Below are positions 46,961 through 56,529 of a DNA stretch of 64,000 nt, piece by piece (position 1 is the stretch's first letter; every line of letters starts with the position of its first letter). The position numbers and the translations under genes were made by a program. Source of the DNA: Euptelea pleiosperma (Eukaryota > Streptophyta > Magnoliopsida > Ranunculales > Eupteleaceae); contig CM068552.1 in assembly GCA_035048495.1 (NCBI GenBank), forward strand, positions 26,972,154-27,036,153, written 5' to 3'. Below the pieces are notes generated by a model. It was given only the letters and a program-made list of their open reading frames with translations. It was not told the origin of the DNA and ran no database searches.

Positions 46961-47335
46961 ATAAATGTAGGTATACTTTTTTTACTTTTTACAATGAAAA
47001 AGTTGCTTTGACAGTAAAGGTAATAATGTCCGAAAATTTGCCCAAATTAATAAATTGGGAAATGTTGAAAAGTCGTTGGCTGTTTGGTAATAAATGTTGA
47101 AAACGTTAATTTTTTTGATAATTACCCAACAAAAAATCCTACTCCTACAATCCTACCCCTCCCCATCTACTACTCGTCAATTATAGCGGCGGGTCCCACT
47201 AAAGAGAAGCCAAATATTTTGCATTAATGATGATCCAAACAATCATTTTAAGAAAAATACATTTTCAAAAATATATTTTGAGAAAAATAATTTTTTAAAA
47301 TAAATATTTTTTGAAAAATTGCTGGTAATAATAAT

Positions 47336-47721
47336 GGGTCAGCTCCGTTGACCGATAAAAAATGAACAGATAAAATGACAGGGACACAATATAAGCCATG
47401 TGGCAAACTGTTACAGGACTCTGACCGTATGGATGTTTGTCCTATCCCATGGTGGACCTACAAACCAAAAATCAGCCTGATTAGTGATTTATAGGCTTTG
47501 GCTTGGACTTATTTTCATGGGCTGATCTCAACTGTGGGAATTTGAGCAGTATTTTAGGTACAAAGATGCAACACTTATAAATCACTAATCAGGCTGATTT
47601 TTGATTTGTAGGTCCACCATGGGATAGGACAAACATCCGTACAGTCAGAGTCCGGTAACAGTGTGCCACCCGGCTTCTATTGTGTCCCTGTCATTTTATA
47701 TCTCTCAACGGAGCCCGGCCC
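47336..47721. mobile_element. Mutator-type MITE with perfect 9-bp TSD
   Basis: Begins GGGTCAGCTCCGTTGA, ends TCAACGGAGCCCGGCCC, and is flanked by AATAATAAT on both sides (47,327-47,335 and 47,722-47,730). The interior has the family blocks GACCGTATGGATGTTTG, CAAACCAAAAATCAGCCTGA and their complements. Confidence 0.9.
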
Positions 47722-47784
47722 AATAATAATTATCTGGCTGTCCATGATTGTCGTTAAGGTGATTTCATAGTAAATTACTGTGGA

Positions 47785-48437
47785 AAAGATATAGCAAGGT
47801 ATACCTGACGCTTTTTTTGCACGGGGAAGTGCAATTTATGTTACTGATGCCATCTGTGCCCATTGACCACATAGATGTTTAGCCCAACCATTGGTAAATA
47901 TACACATAAAAAATCATTGTGATTGGTAATCTCTAGCCATTAGATTTAAGTACTTTTTAAGGCGTGATTCTATCCGTTGAATCAACCATTTGTGAGTACT
48001 AAGGCTGAGATAGCTAAAATTCAAAAAGCTGATTTGTTTTTGTATGAATAGACACCAAGGGGTGGGGTAAGCATACATGTGGTCAGTGGGCCCAGATGGT
48101 GAGTAACAACAATCGTGTTTCCTTTGGCGTGGGCCATCCCTCGTTACATGACGATCCAATTACCACAATACCATTTCTTTCCTGAAAAATTTTGTCAAAA
48201 AAACGGCCGTTAAATCCATTTAATTTCGTTAAAATCCGTTTAATTTTCGTTAAATTCTATTTTTTTTTTTTTTCAAATTTCAAAATTTAAATTTCAGCGT
48301 CATTTTTTCCGTTAAAATCCGTTTAATTCCATTTTTTTCTATTTTTGCCCCTGGCCGTTTCAATCCGTTTTAACGGCCGTTTATACGGTAACGCCCCCAG
48401 TCCGTTTAACCGTTAAAACGGCCTCCTTTAAACCTTG
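47785..48437. mobile_element. Second foldback family plus truncated AACGG element
   Basis: 47,785-48,185 runs from GCAAGGTATACCTGACG to CTCGTTACATGACGATCC. 48,186-48,437 is AACGG-type low-complexity DNA ending CTTTAAACCTTG. The same pair of families occurs at 19,461-20,485. Confidence 0.65.
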
Positions 48438-49190
48438 CTTTAGAGGACCGTACAGGTGTTTGGCCCCTCCCTAGATGGTCCTAAGCATGGTTTTAAAAAC
48501 GGCCGTTTAAACGGCAACACCCCGAGTCTATTTCTGTTAAAACCGTTTAAACACGTTTTGACGCATTGAATTTAACAGCCGTTTCTTTTTGTTTTAACAG
48601 CCGTTATAATTGTTTTAACTTTTAATAACCATTATATTCTGAAAAATTTTGTGAAAAAAACGGCCATTAAAATCCATTAAATTCTATTTTTTTTATTTTT
48701 AAATTTTGAATTTCAGAGCCACTTTTTCATTTTTTCCGTTAAAATCCTTTTTTTTCATTTTTCCATTTTTGCCCCTGGCCATTTCAATCTGTTTTAACAG
48801 TAACGCCCCTAGTCCGTTAAAACAGCCTCTTTAAACCTTGGTCCTAAGTACAAAGCAAATTAGGGATTTCAAACCTTTGGATCTTTATACATGGTTTTAA
48901 AAACGGCCGTTTAAACAGTAACAACCCAAGCACATTTCCGTTAAAACCGTCAAAACACGTTTTAACAACTTTCGAATTTAACGACCGTTTCTTTTGTTTT
49001 AACGGCCGTTAAAATCTATTAAATTCTATTTTTTTTTATTTTAAAATTTTAAAATTTGAATTTCAGCGCCATTTTTCGGTTTAAATCCATTTTTCGATGT
49101 CTAAGAATATGCTACGTGGCTCGAACTTCGATCCGACATCAACGTGACGACGGATTTATGTCAAGGTGACGTTACAATAGAAGTAATGGA
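48438..49190. mobile_element. Mutator-type MITE remnant carrying two AACGG elements
   Basis: Its blocks (GACCGTACAGGTGTTTGGCC, CAAACCTTTGGATCTTTATA, AAGAATATGCTACGTGGCTC) are split by the hAT-like elements at 48,486-48,840 and 48,893-49,097, the second of which has lost its right end. Confidence 0.65.
48486..48840. mobile_element. AACGG-rich hAT-like element with perfect 8-bp TSD
   Basis: Starts CATGGTTTTAAAAACGGCC, ends CTCTTTAAACCTTG, flanked by GTCCTAAG on both sides (48,478-48,485 and 48,841-48,848). The whole interior is overlapping AACGGCC/CCGTTAAA words in both orientations. The 8-bp duplication points to hAT mobilisation. Confidence 0.85.
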
Positions 49191-49197
49191 TGGAATG

Positions 49198-49456
49198 GAG
49201 TAAAACTTCGATGACAGGGCCCTGTCATCGAAGGAGATGACAGGGCAGCAGATTACGGCACCTGGATCTTGTACGGTTGGACCACCTCGGCCACACCACA
49301 CGTACACGGGTGAGTGTTTTAGCAAAAAGCACTCAAGTACTCACCTGAGTACGTGTGTGGTGAGGCCGAGGTGACCAGTCCGTACAAAATACACGTGCCG
49401 TGATCTGCTGCCTGCCATCTCCCTCGATGACAGGGACGGTCATCAAAGTTTTATCC
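49198..49456. mobile_element. Long palindromic foldback element
   Basis: Two arms of about 120 bp: GAGTAAAACTTCGATGACAG, GCAGATTACGGCACCTGG and CACCTCGGCCACACCACACG on the left meet their complements on the right, with ACTCAAGTACTCACC near the centre. The ends resemble the Mutator-type family, the interior does not. Confidence 0.75.
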
Positions 49457-49460
49457 CATG

Positions 49461-49852
49461 GAATAAAACTTCGTTGACAGCAGAGGGTCAGCGAAGCAGT
49501 GACAACTCACAATATGAGCCACGTAGCACACTCTCAGAGGACGCTGACCGTATGGATGTTTGTCTAGTCCCTAGGTCGACACACAAACCAAAAACTAGCC
49601 TGAGGAGTGATTTCAAACCTTTGGATATTTTTACCCCAAATACTGATCAGATTCAACGGTTTAAATCAACTCATCTAAATGACTCCAATCTAATGCTTAG
49701 AAATCCCTAATCATGTTGATTTTTGGTTTATATGTCCACTTAGGAATTGGTCAAACATCGATACGGTTAGTGTGATGTACAATATGCCAAGTGGCTCATA
49801 TTGTGGTCAGTCAGCTGCTTCGCTAACCGCCACCGTCAGCGAAGTTTTACTC
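49461..49852. mobile_element. Mutator-type MITE upstream of small gene copy 3
   Basis: GAATAAAACTTCGTTGACAG to GCGAAGTTTTACTC. It ends 79 bp before the ATG at 49,931. Confidence 0.75.
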
Positions 49853-49930
49853 TAATGATGGATGCCGTGTGCTCCAAGCTCTCTTCCCCTATATATTCAC
49901 TTATTCTCCCACTTCTCAAACTAAGAGAGA

Positions 49931-50140
49931 ATGAGCGAGTCCGGGGATCAAAGGAGGGGTGACGGAGGGAGAAATGAGAATGAGCAGAGGCAAGGTGGGG
50001 CACAAACCCGGAGATCTGACAGTTTTCCCCCTCCACCAAGGAGAGGGGATGTGTTTAGGAGGATCGTGTCTGATCTAACTCCAAATCGGGATCAGGCTCC
50101 ACCTCAACCTCAACCTCAACCTCAGCGTTCCTCATCCTAG
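49931..50140 (+). CDS. Small hydrophilic basic protein, copy 3 of 3 (69 aa), unrecognised
   Basis: Starts MSESGDQRRGDGGRNENEQ. The core reads TRRSDSFPPPPRRGDVFRR, followed by IVSDLTPNRDQAPP and a PQPQPQPQ tail ending in RSSS and TAG at 50,138. It is closest to copy 2 and differs from copy 1 by conservative changes, all without frame breaks. The tail length varies by a CCTCAA/CCTCAG tandem repeat, so it is a fast-changing linker. The upstream CTATATATTC at about 49,889 is a good TATA candidate, placing the transcript start just before ACTAAGAGAGAATG. A shared 3' region ends near GTGCTGTAAAAACAAA (about 50,505). Cytosolic or nuclear location is likely from the lack of any signal peptide. Function unknown. 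Confidence 0.65.
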   Translation: MSESGDQRRGDGGRNENEQRQGGAQTRRSDSFPPPPRRGDVFRRIVSDLTPNRDQAPPQPQPQPQRSSS

Positions 50141-50254
50141 CTGCTTCTTATTGATCATCTGTACATACTACATACTACATACTACATAGAGATGCAGATA
50201 ACGTATCTACGTACTACTGTGCTTGCTTCTCTTCTTTACCTCTTATTCCTAAAC

Positions 50255-50375
50255 ACCACTTGCTATATATAGTGGTTAGAGCCACCCTCCCTCAGGTCAG
50301 GTGGCGGCTCGACCACTTGCTAGAGTGGTTAGAGCTACCCTAGCTGTATCAGGTCAGGTGGTGGCTCGACTGTGT
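50255..50375 (+). repeat. Tandem duplication downstream of copy 3
   Basis: CCACTTGCTATATATAGTGG...GGTCAGGTGGCGGCTCGAC is followed by CCACTTGCTAGAGTGG...GGTCAGGTGGTGGCTCGAC. Copies 1 and 2 have a single version. Confidence 0.75.
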
Positions 50376-50545
50376 TGCAGTGAGAATCGATGGTTCGGTC
50401 CGCATTAAGCAGAATATTGTATTCCAACAAGTGGCCCCCTTGTACTAGTTCCCCTCTTTACTCGTTTTATCAAGCAATGTACTGTGCGTGCTGTAAAAAC
50501 AAAATAAGTTCTATCTATGTTCTATGTTGTATGTTCTATGTTACT

Positions 50546-50889
50546 TTTACTCGCTTCACTGCTAGATTGAAAATTGATTACTGTTCTGAATCTAAGAAGA
50601 TACTGTGTCTTTATCATGTACGTCCTAATCAACTCAGTCATTATTTGACTACGTTTATCCATTTAACCGACCATAAGCAGTCCAACAACCTCTAACTTTT
50701 CTACCCAAAAAATAAATAAAAAAAAAAAAGGCATTGACTAAGGAGGCTTAAAGTCTACATCCTAGAAGCTTAACACTTCAATGGTTGCGATCGTCTATCA
50801 ACCATGATTACGATGTGGCCCACTAATTAAAAGCCCACGTACCCCAATCCTAATTATCCAACTTTTAATGGGTCTGTTTATGTAAATCA
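50546..50889. other. Intergenic DNA, start of downstream duplicated part
   Basis: No gene. CATCCTAGAAGCTTAACACTTC at about 50,758 is a local echo of 51,240. Confidence 0.35.
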
Positions 50890-51840
50890 AACCCATAAAT
50901 AGAAATCAATCTAACGAGTAGAAATCACTATCAATATGACTTTTGGTCTATATGTCCACCTAGGGATGTGATGTCAAACATTCATACTGCCACGTGGCTC
51001 ACACTGTGGGTCCGACAGCATGACGTACGAAGATTTATAGCCAATCACAGTTTCTTTTTATGTTAGCAACTTTTTTACACACGGTAACTTTTTTTGTCAT
51101 TTTCATTTAGTATTCAGTGGGCCATAATTAAGTTGGCTGCACTTATCCAAACAAGATACCCCATTCACACTATACATCAAGATTAGACTATATATAACTT
51201 CAAAAAAACATTGACCAAAGCTTAGAAATATGATTTTTACATTCTAGAAGCTTAACTCATTGAATGGCTAGGATTGTCTATCAACCATGATTCCGATGTA
51301 CCCCCACTAAATAAATGCCCTTATAAATCCAAATCAGCCAGCTTGTAATGGGCATGTTTTTTTTGGTCTACAGTCAAGCGTTAACCATGTCGACCGTTCC
51401 TCACCTGTTCCACTCCAACAGCTAGCTTCAGATCCGATTCTACACTACATCCAATATTCCATTCTGGTCCTCACTTAACAGTCAAACGTTAGCCATCTTT
51501 TATTTGCCCACCTCAATCCAAATCAGCCAACTGTCATGGGTGTGTTTATGTGTCTACAGTCAAATGTTAACCATTGTTTAATGTGACAGGGGTTCTGTTT
51601 ACAAACGCACACAGCATCGGTGACGTAGGACGCCGGTGATAGCGGCAACCGGTGAGAGCGAGAGGAGTTAAGCTGGTAGATATTGAAATGTAGTTCTATT
51701 TGCACAGGAAGAATAGAAACCCTTTTATATTTTTTTTCACAAACTAAAAAATTAGTAATAGCCCTAACAGAACTTTGGAAAGGCTCAAAATATTCCAAAT
51801 TCATACAGGATTTTGAAACAATTCAAAACAGTTCCAAAAT
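50890..51840 (+). repeat. Segmental duplication, downstream part, copy C
   Basis: Partner of 33,160-34,310, same orientation. Shared GTAGCGGCAACCGGTGAGAG-type and CATGGGTGTGTTTATGTG segments are listed there. Confidence 0.85.
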
Positions 51841-51964
51841 TTCGTCAAAACCATTAATAAACAATTCAAAACCATTCATAAAGGTAGAAGAGACCATTTA
51901 AGATCAAAGACGGAAGGATGCGGTCAAAGGGGGAAATACAACAAAATGAAACTACCAGGAGTTT

Positions 51965-52700
51965 TGCAAATATCACCAATTTTACAAAATGTACTACAAA
52001 ATTGCCCTTATCATGTTACGATCCTAGGTTAAGACCTTAGTTTTTCCGCTCCACTATCACCAAGGTGCTTTTGGAGTGCTGGTTTGGATCTTAACATTTG
52101 GTATCAGAGCCAACCCCACCTCCAAGGTTCGAGTCATGAGAGAGGCAACTATAGTAAAAAAAAAAAAAACCATGGACTTGTCGTAGTATGAGATACGAAG
52201 GGCCCGCCATAGTATGGAGGTTAAAAAAAAAGGAGCTCACCATAATATGGGATATGGATGGCCCACCATAGTGGCCTATTGTGATCAGTCTCGGAAGGGG
52301 CGACCTAGGGAAAGGGCTACCTGGGGGCTCGTTCAAAGAATGAGAAAATAGGGGTACTGGAAAAAATGTCAGGGGCCCGCTCGCAAAAAAATGAGAAAAT
52401 AGAGGTACCAGAGTGAAAGTCACCTTAGAGTAGGCCGTCATAGACGTCGGCTTTGAAGGGTGGTAGAATGCTACGATCCTAGGTTAAGACCTTAACTTTC
52501 CGCTCCGCTATCACCAAGGTGCTTTTGGAGTATTGGTTTGGGTCTTAACATATCACTATTTTTTTTTTCCTCTGAACACCAGGTTATCAAAGACGCAAGT
52601 CTGCAATTAAATTGCAAATATCGCCAATTTTACAAAATGTACTACAAATTTATCCTTATCACTATTTTTTTTTCCTCGAACACCATGTTATCTTTGCACT
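51965..52700 (+). repeat. Short tandem duplication hosting the TRIM
   Basis: GCAAATATC.CCAATTTTACAAAATGTACTACAAA..TTATCACTATTTTTTTTTCCTC occurs twice, once split by the TRIM (51,965 and 52,551) and once intact from 52,614. Confidence 0.75.
52014..52550 (+). mobile_element. Complete TRIM (terminal-repeat retrotransposon in miniature)
   Basis: Left LTR 52,014-52,096 (83 bp) and right LTR 52,469-52,550 (82 bp) are near-identical, both holding TACGATCCTAGGTTAAGACC and CTATCACCAAGGTGCTTTTG and ending CTTAACA. PBS 52,099-52,111 (TGGTATCAGAGCC) matches the tRNA-iMet complement. A purine-rich GAAGGGTGGTAGAA precedes the right LTR. Flanks TATCA (52,009-52,013) and TATCA (52,551-52,555) are a perfect 5-bp TSD. 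No coding capacity, so it must move with enzymes from full-size elements. Confidence 0.93.
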
Positions 52701-53275
52701 TGGAGCAAAGACATAGCTAGTAAGGATATAATCGAGGCGTGCGAATTGTTGGTTTAAAACTATTTTCCATGAATCCATGTTTACGCATTCAAGCAACCAC
52801 AAGTCAAGCGGAAACGAGAAATGCCCGTATTGTTATTTCTTTCAAGTGAAAAATGAACATGAATACATATGTACAATACAAAGGTGAACCTTATAAGCAA
52901 AAAAGAGAAGGAAAGCAGTGTAGAGGAGGAAGAAACCGAAATAGGTACAGCTTTAGGTTGGCACTGTAATTTTCCTAAAACATAAACCATAAATTAAAAA
53001 ATGTAAAAGAGAGCATCAAGAACCACCATTTTTGAGTTATTGATTTTAAGCCTTGCGATCCACTGCAGATAAGCTTGTTATTGTGATATGTGCACACCGT
53101 TTGCTTCCTGAAAACAAATATTAATCTTTTATAAAAAGATGATCCTGCAACATTTGAATCACTTTCGTAAATCCCAGTAAAACTTTGATGACAGTGGCCC
53201 GTCGTTGATTGCCAATGAGTCCTCGGGTATGTGCCTAGGTATGTGCCTAGAACACATCTCAGGGGCTTCGATGAT
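52700..53275. other. Intergenic DNA, nothing recognised
   Basis: A minus-strand ORF at 52,781-52,990 has no family resemblance. Confidence 0.35.
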
Positions 53276-53475
53276 CAAGGTTTAAAATTTCGGTTTTGGT
53301 AGCTATTTCGGTGAGCACTGAAATTGAAATTTCATCCAAAATTTTGGGATTTAGGCCAAAATTTCGCTCGAAAATTCAGGATTTCGGTGGGTTTCTCTTT
53401 AAAAACCTATATTTCAGAGATTTCGGTACTCCCCGAAACCGAAATTTCGTCGAAACGCCAAAATTTAAAACCTTG
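53276..53475. mobile_element. TTTCGG-rich hAT-like mini element
   Basis: Starts CAAGGTTTAAAATTTCGG, ends CCAAAATTTAAAACCTTG (inverted), flanked by TCGATGAT and TCAATGAT (7 of 8). The interior repeats GAAATTTCG/CGAAATTT words throughout. Confidence 0.78.
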
Positions 53476-53503
53476 TCAATGATAGGCCACTGTCATCACA
53501 AAA

Positions 53504-53676
53504 GGAGTAATACTTCAGTCACAGCCACACAATTTTCGGCACATACCCGAGTGTTTTTTGCTACTTAACCTTTTTTTAATTTTTATTACAAAAGCAAAAA
53601 AAGCACTTGGGTAAGGGGCAAAAAGCACTCTGGGTACGTGCCGAGAATTGTGGCTGTGACCGAAGTTTTACTCCAC
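53504..53676. mobile_element. Small palindromic foldback element
   Basis: GGAGTAATACTTCAGTCACAGCC and TTCTCGGCAC complement GGCTGTGACCGAAGTTTTACTCC across a loop with AAGCACTTGGG. ACAAAA stands on both flanks, though the 9-bp TSD is not exact. Confidence 0.7.
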
Positions 53677-54498
53677 AAAAAGTATAGAAAAAATCATTGA
53701 CGACGTGACAGAGTCATCCAGACCCTTGTTAGCAATCATCCGTTTAATTTGCGATTAAATTGAGAATTTTAAGTTTTTTAAGAAAATTTCGCTCATCTGA
53801 ATATTTGAGTAATTCGGATTTTTTCAAGCCCAAACGAATTGAACGCATTTTTACAATTTTTCATTCCGAAACAACAACGGACCAAGTCTGTGGTTTCTTC
53901 CCAGAAAAACAACTGGTTCTTCCAGTTAGGCCTGAGAGAGTGCCACGTGTACCAAAAATTTTTTACTCACGGGTATTATTTTGCACGGAACATGTGCCAC
54001 GTGTTACTCTCTCAGGATTAGATGATCCAGTTTGCATTTACAGTGGAAAGCAAACTTTTGTTTCTGTACAACATTGACAAAACAATACCTAGTTTTGGGA
54101 GTAAAAGAAAATCTAATGAATAGTCTAAAAAGAGGGTCTATGGTTTTGTATGACTCATGATTTGGGCCAAGATAGACGTAAGCAGTACCCACGGAATGGT
54201 GGGCTTTGACAGGACCTCGACCATATGGTTGGGTCTGGTTCAGTGTTTTCAATCTTGACCCAATAAGATGGTGGGGTCTGATCCAACCTTAACCCACCTA
54301 GACCCTGACCATATATAGCCATTGGTTATGGTGTTGAGAACCACTTTACTCTAAAAGCTTAAGCTGTTATAGGAAGACGTAACAATGTATATCAAGGGTC
54401 CACGGGTCTAACACAGGCAGAGTATTGGCCACACAACCAAACAACACACTCCAATAACATATGGTTCTACTTCCATTTAGAGATGAGCGTGATCACAC
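53677..54498. other. Intergenic DNA downstream of the thaumatin-like gene
   Basis: Plus-strand ORFs at 53,760-54,077 and 53,839-54,021 overlap in different frames and match no family. The 3' UTR of the minus-strand gene should lie just below 54,499. Confidence 0.4.
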
Positions 54499-56473
54499 TC
54501 ACCTGGATGAGCAGAAGGCAATGATGTAGTCTGATCCAATACACGTAAATATACTACTCGGGTCGTCATACGCATAACTGTATGCTGTTGGGCATGCCTC
54601 CTTAAATTTCTTCGAGTAGTACGTAGGCTGACATGTCGCTGCGTTCCCATGCACCCCCCTACAGCAATACTGATCTGTGTTGAACACATCGCATGCACTT
54701 CGACACCCGACGACCTTCCCATCAACTTTGAAAGCAAGCTCTGATGGACAATTGGGCCTCAAATCACTATCACATCCCGCAACGCTACAGTTTCCTTTAC
54801 CGTTAACCGGCGTAACTACCATTGGCAAGTTGAACCCGTCGACGAGGCTAACATCGTAAAAATCGAGTGCTGCAAGGGTAAATTCGGCAAGTGTGGCTGG
54901 GGTTTCACCCGAGGCTGTACATTTGAGGGAACTACCGCACCTACCGGTTTGGCAGGTGCCATTACCAGTCTTGTCAAAATTGCAACCACTTCGACCCCAT
55001 ATCCGGCCAGACCAACCAATTGGAGCGGTGAAAACAAGTGATTGGCCTGATTTTAGTACAAAACCTCCACCACCGAAGTTCTCACCCGGGGTAATTGCAG
55101 GCCAAATTGTCTCTTCGCAGTTGTTTACCATGGTAAAAATTCTAGCTGATTCAGACTGTTTTGCCCCTGCCCACCAAAAAATAAAATTAATTAAATAAAT
55201 TAGGAATTGCTAAGGTTGGAATTGCTAGCTGATTCAGACGGCATTCAATACATGCCGTGGTTTGACACCATAGTCCGTTATCTAAACTGGGTAGTACCAT
55301 AAATAATGGCGTTCAAAAATGCTATAACTTAATGGCGTTCCTTGAACACCATGAGTTTATGGCATTCATTGAATGCCATTATTTAACTTCAAAAAACATG
55401 GCATAGCCTTTACAGCATTTTTATGGCGTTCGATGAACGCCATAAAATATGTTTTATGGCATTTTCGGAACCCCATAAAAGGTCTATTTTGTTATAGTGG
55501 TCCGTTGCTGCGCAATATCAAACTTACACAAATAATATGCGTTTAAGGTGTTTGGTTGAGAAAGTCCTACCTCAAGTCACTTAGTGTATCAAGTGGGTCC
55601 TACATATTTAGGTGGGAACCACATGCTACGTGTCAGTGTATCAAGGTTATACAACTCATGTAAGCCCCACGTGCTATGTAGTTCAAATAACATGTAGACC
55701 CCCACATGCCAGGTCGCACGTGTTATTATGTGCCCAACATATTAGGTGCACCCCAAATGCGAAGTGCCCCCCTCCTCACATGCCACATGTCAGTGTATCA
55801 AGGCCCAAGACATCATGCGTGCCCCTCACATGTTATGTGGTTCAAGATATGTGGGCTCCATTTGTCAAGTGGACCAACGCATTATCTGATAAACATATTA
55901 GGTGGGGGCCCCCACATGTCACGTGTCAGTGTATCATGAAGGGTAGGTAAACTTTCCCCGCGAAGCTGCAATAGCACGATTCTCGAGGGAGGGGGTACGA
56001 AAATGTTTTCTAATGAAGGTGCAATTTTAACTTTCCTAGCAACAAACGTAACTTTTTTTTTTTTTTTTGATAAGTCGAAGAATGCATTAATGAAAAGGAG
56101 ATCAAGGTGATCTCAGTGTACAAAGTTAAGATGAACGCATAACTCGTGCAAAACAAACGCACCAGAAGTGAGAAAGTCACCCAAGTTTTGTTATCGCACA
56201 TCATTTTTTTCCACAAACAAGAATCACTTAAGAGCAGAAACCAAAACATATAAAAAAAAAAAAAAAAGGTAATAAAATAAATAAAACCCATTTTCCATGT
56301 AAATTAAGCTGAATGCTATCCACTAGCTAATCCGTGGTGCATGCAAACCAGAAAAACTAAAAATGATCAAAACACCAACCCACCAGATTGAAAGAAAAAA
56401 GATTATTACCTGATGTAATTATAAGTAGGATTAGGAAGAGAGTTAAAAGATGAGTAAGATGTGGAGTAGCCAT
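54499..56473 (-). CDS. Thaumatin-like protein (PR-5 family), two exons, 243 aa
   Basis: Exon 1 is 56,410-56,473 (ATG in GAGAGATGG) and exon 2 is 55,166-54,499. The donor is G/GTAATA and the acceptor GGGCAG/G. The join keeps phase 1 and completes a glycine. Exon 1 encodes a hydrophobic signal peptide rich in Leu/Ile. The mature part begins near ARIFTMVNNCEETIWPAI, a classic thaumatin-family start, and holds 16 cysteines, the count for eight disulfides. The acidic-cleft residues can be placed: R in IWGRSGC, E in LAEFTL, D in FYDVSLVDGFN and D in SYAYDDP. The family signature CxTGDC reads CQTGRC, so its aspartate is arginine. The end IGSDYIIAFC matches the family. The product is secreted; the family acts in defence (fungal cell-wall binding, sometimes glucanase activity). 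At the stop, CCAGGTGAGTG could serve as an alternative donor to a third exon, but I see none. Confidence 0.92.
55260..55499 (-). mobile_element. CACTA transposon terminus in the intron
   Basis: On the minus strand it starts CACTATAACAAAATAGACC, a CACTA-type TIR. Subterminal repeats ATGGCGTTC / GAACGCCAT follow in both orientations. The opposite terminus is missing, so it is a fragment. It lies wholly within intron 1. Confidence 0.7.
55575..55945 (+). repeat. Diverged tandem repeat in the intron, about 150-bp unit
   Basis: ACATG..ACGTGTCAGTGTATCA occurs near 55,620, 55,778 and 55,914 with ATTAGGTG and CCCCACATG words between. Overlapping ORFs on the plus strand are repeat products. Confidence 0.7.
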
Positions 56474-56529
56474 CTCTCTTGTCTTGTCTTTGTTGAGACG
56501 AATAAAGAGTGGAGTAGTGTACGAGCATA

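Larger units (their letters stand above)
43517..47127. mobile_element. Foldback / Mutator-like element with minisatellite arms
   Basis: Inverted termini: GGGTAATTACCAAAAAAATT with GTTTTCAAC and ACCAAACAGCCAAC on the left, and the complement (GTTGGCTGTTTGGTAATAAA, AATTTTTTTGATAATTACCC) on the right. Flanks AACAAAAAA (43,507-43,515, one base offset) and AACAAAAAA (47,128-47,136) suggest a 9-bp TSD. The left arm (43,780-44,280) is CT/TG-rich with GTCGTCTGTTTTCTC words; the right arm (44,430-46,950) is their complement, GAGAAAACAGACGAC. No transposase is visible. Confidence 0.75.

Noticed and set aside
52099..52111. tRNA gene suggested by TGGTATCAGAGCC
   Set aside because: It is only the primer binding complement next to an LTR; no cloverleaf is present. 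The same holds for the tRNA-Asp match at 610.
54477..54737. ORFs in other frames across the thaumatin-like exon
   Set aside because: They overlap a well-supported exon with 16 conserved cysteines and show no family of their own.
55612..55950. Two overlapping plus-strand ORFs of 112 and 77 codons
   Set aside because: They are generated by the tandem repeat inside the intron of the thaumatin-like gene on the other strand.
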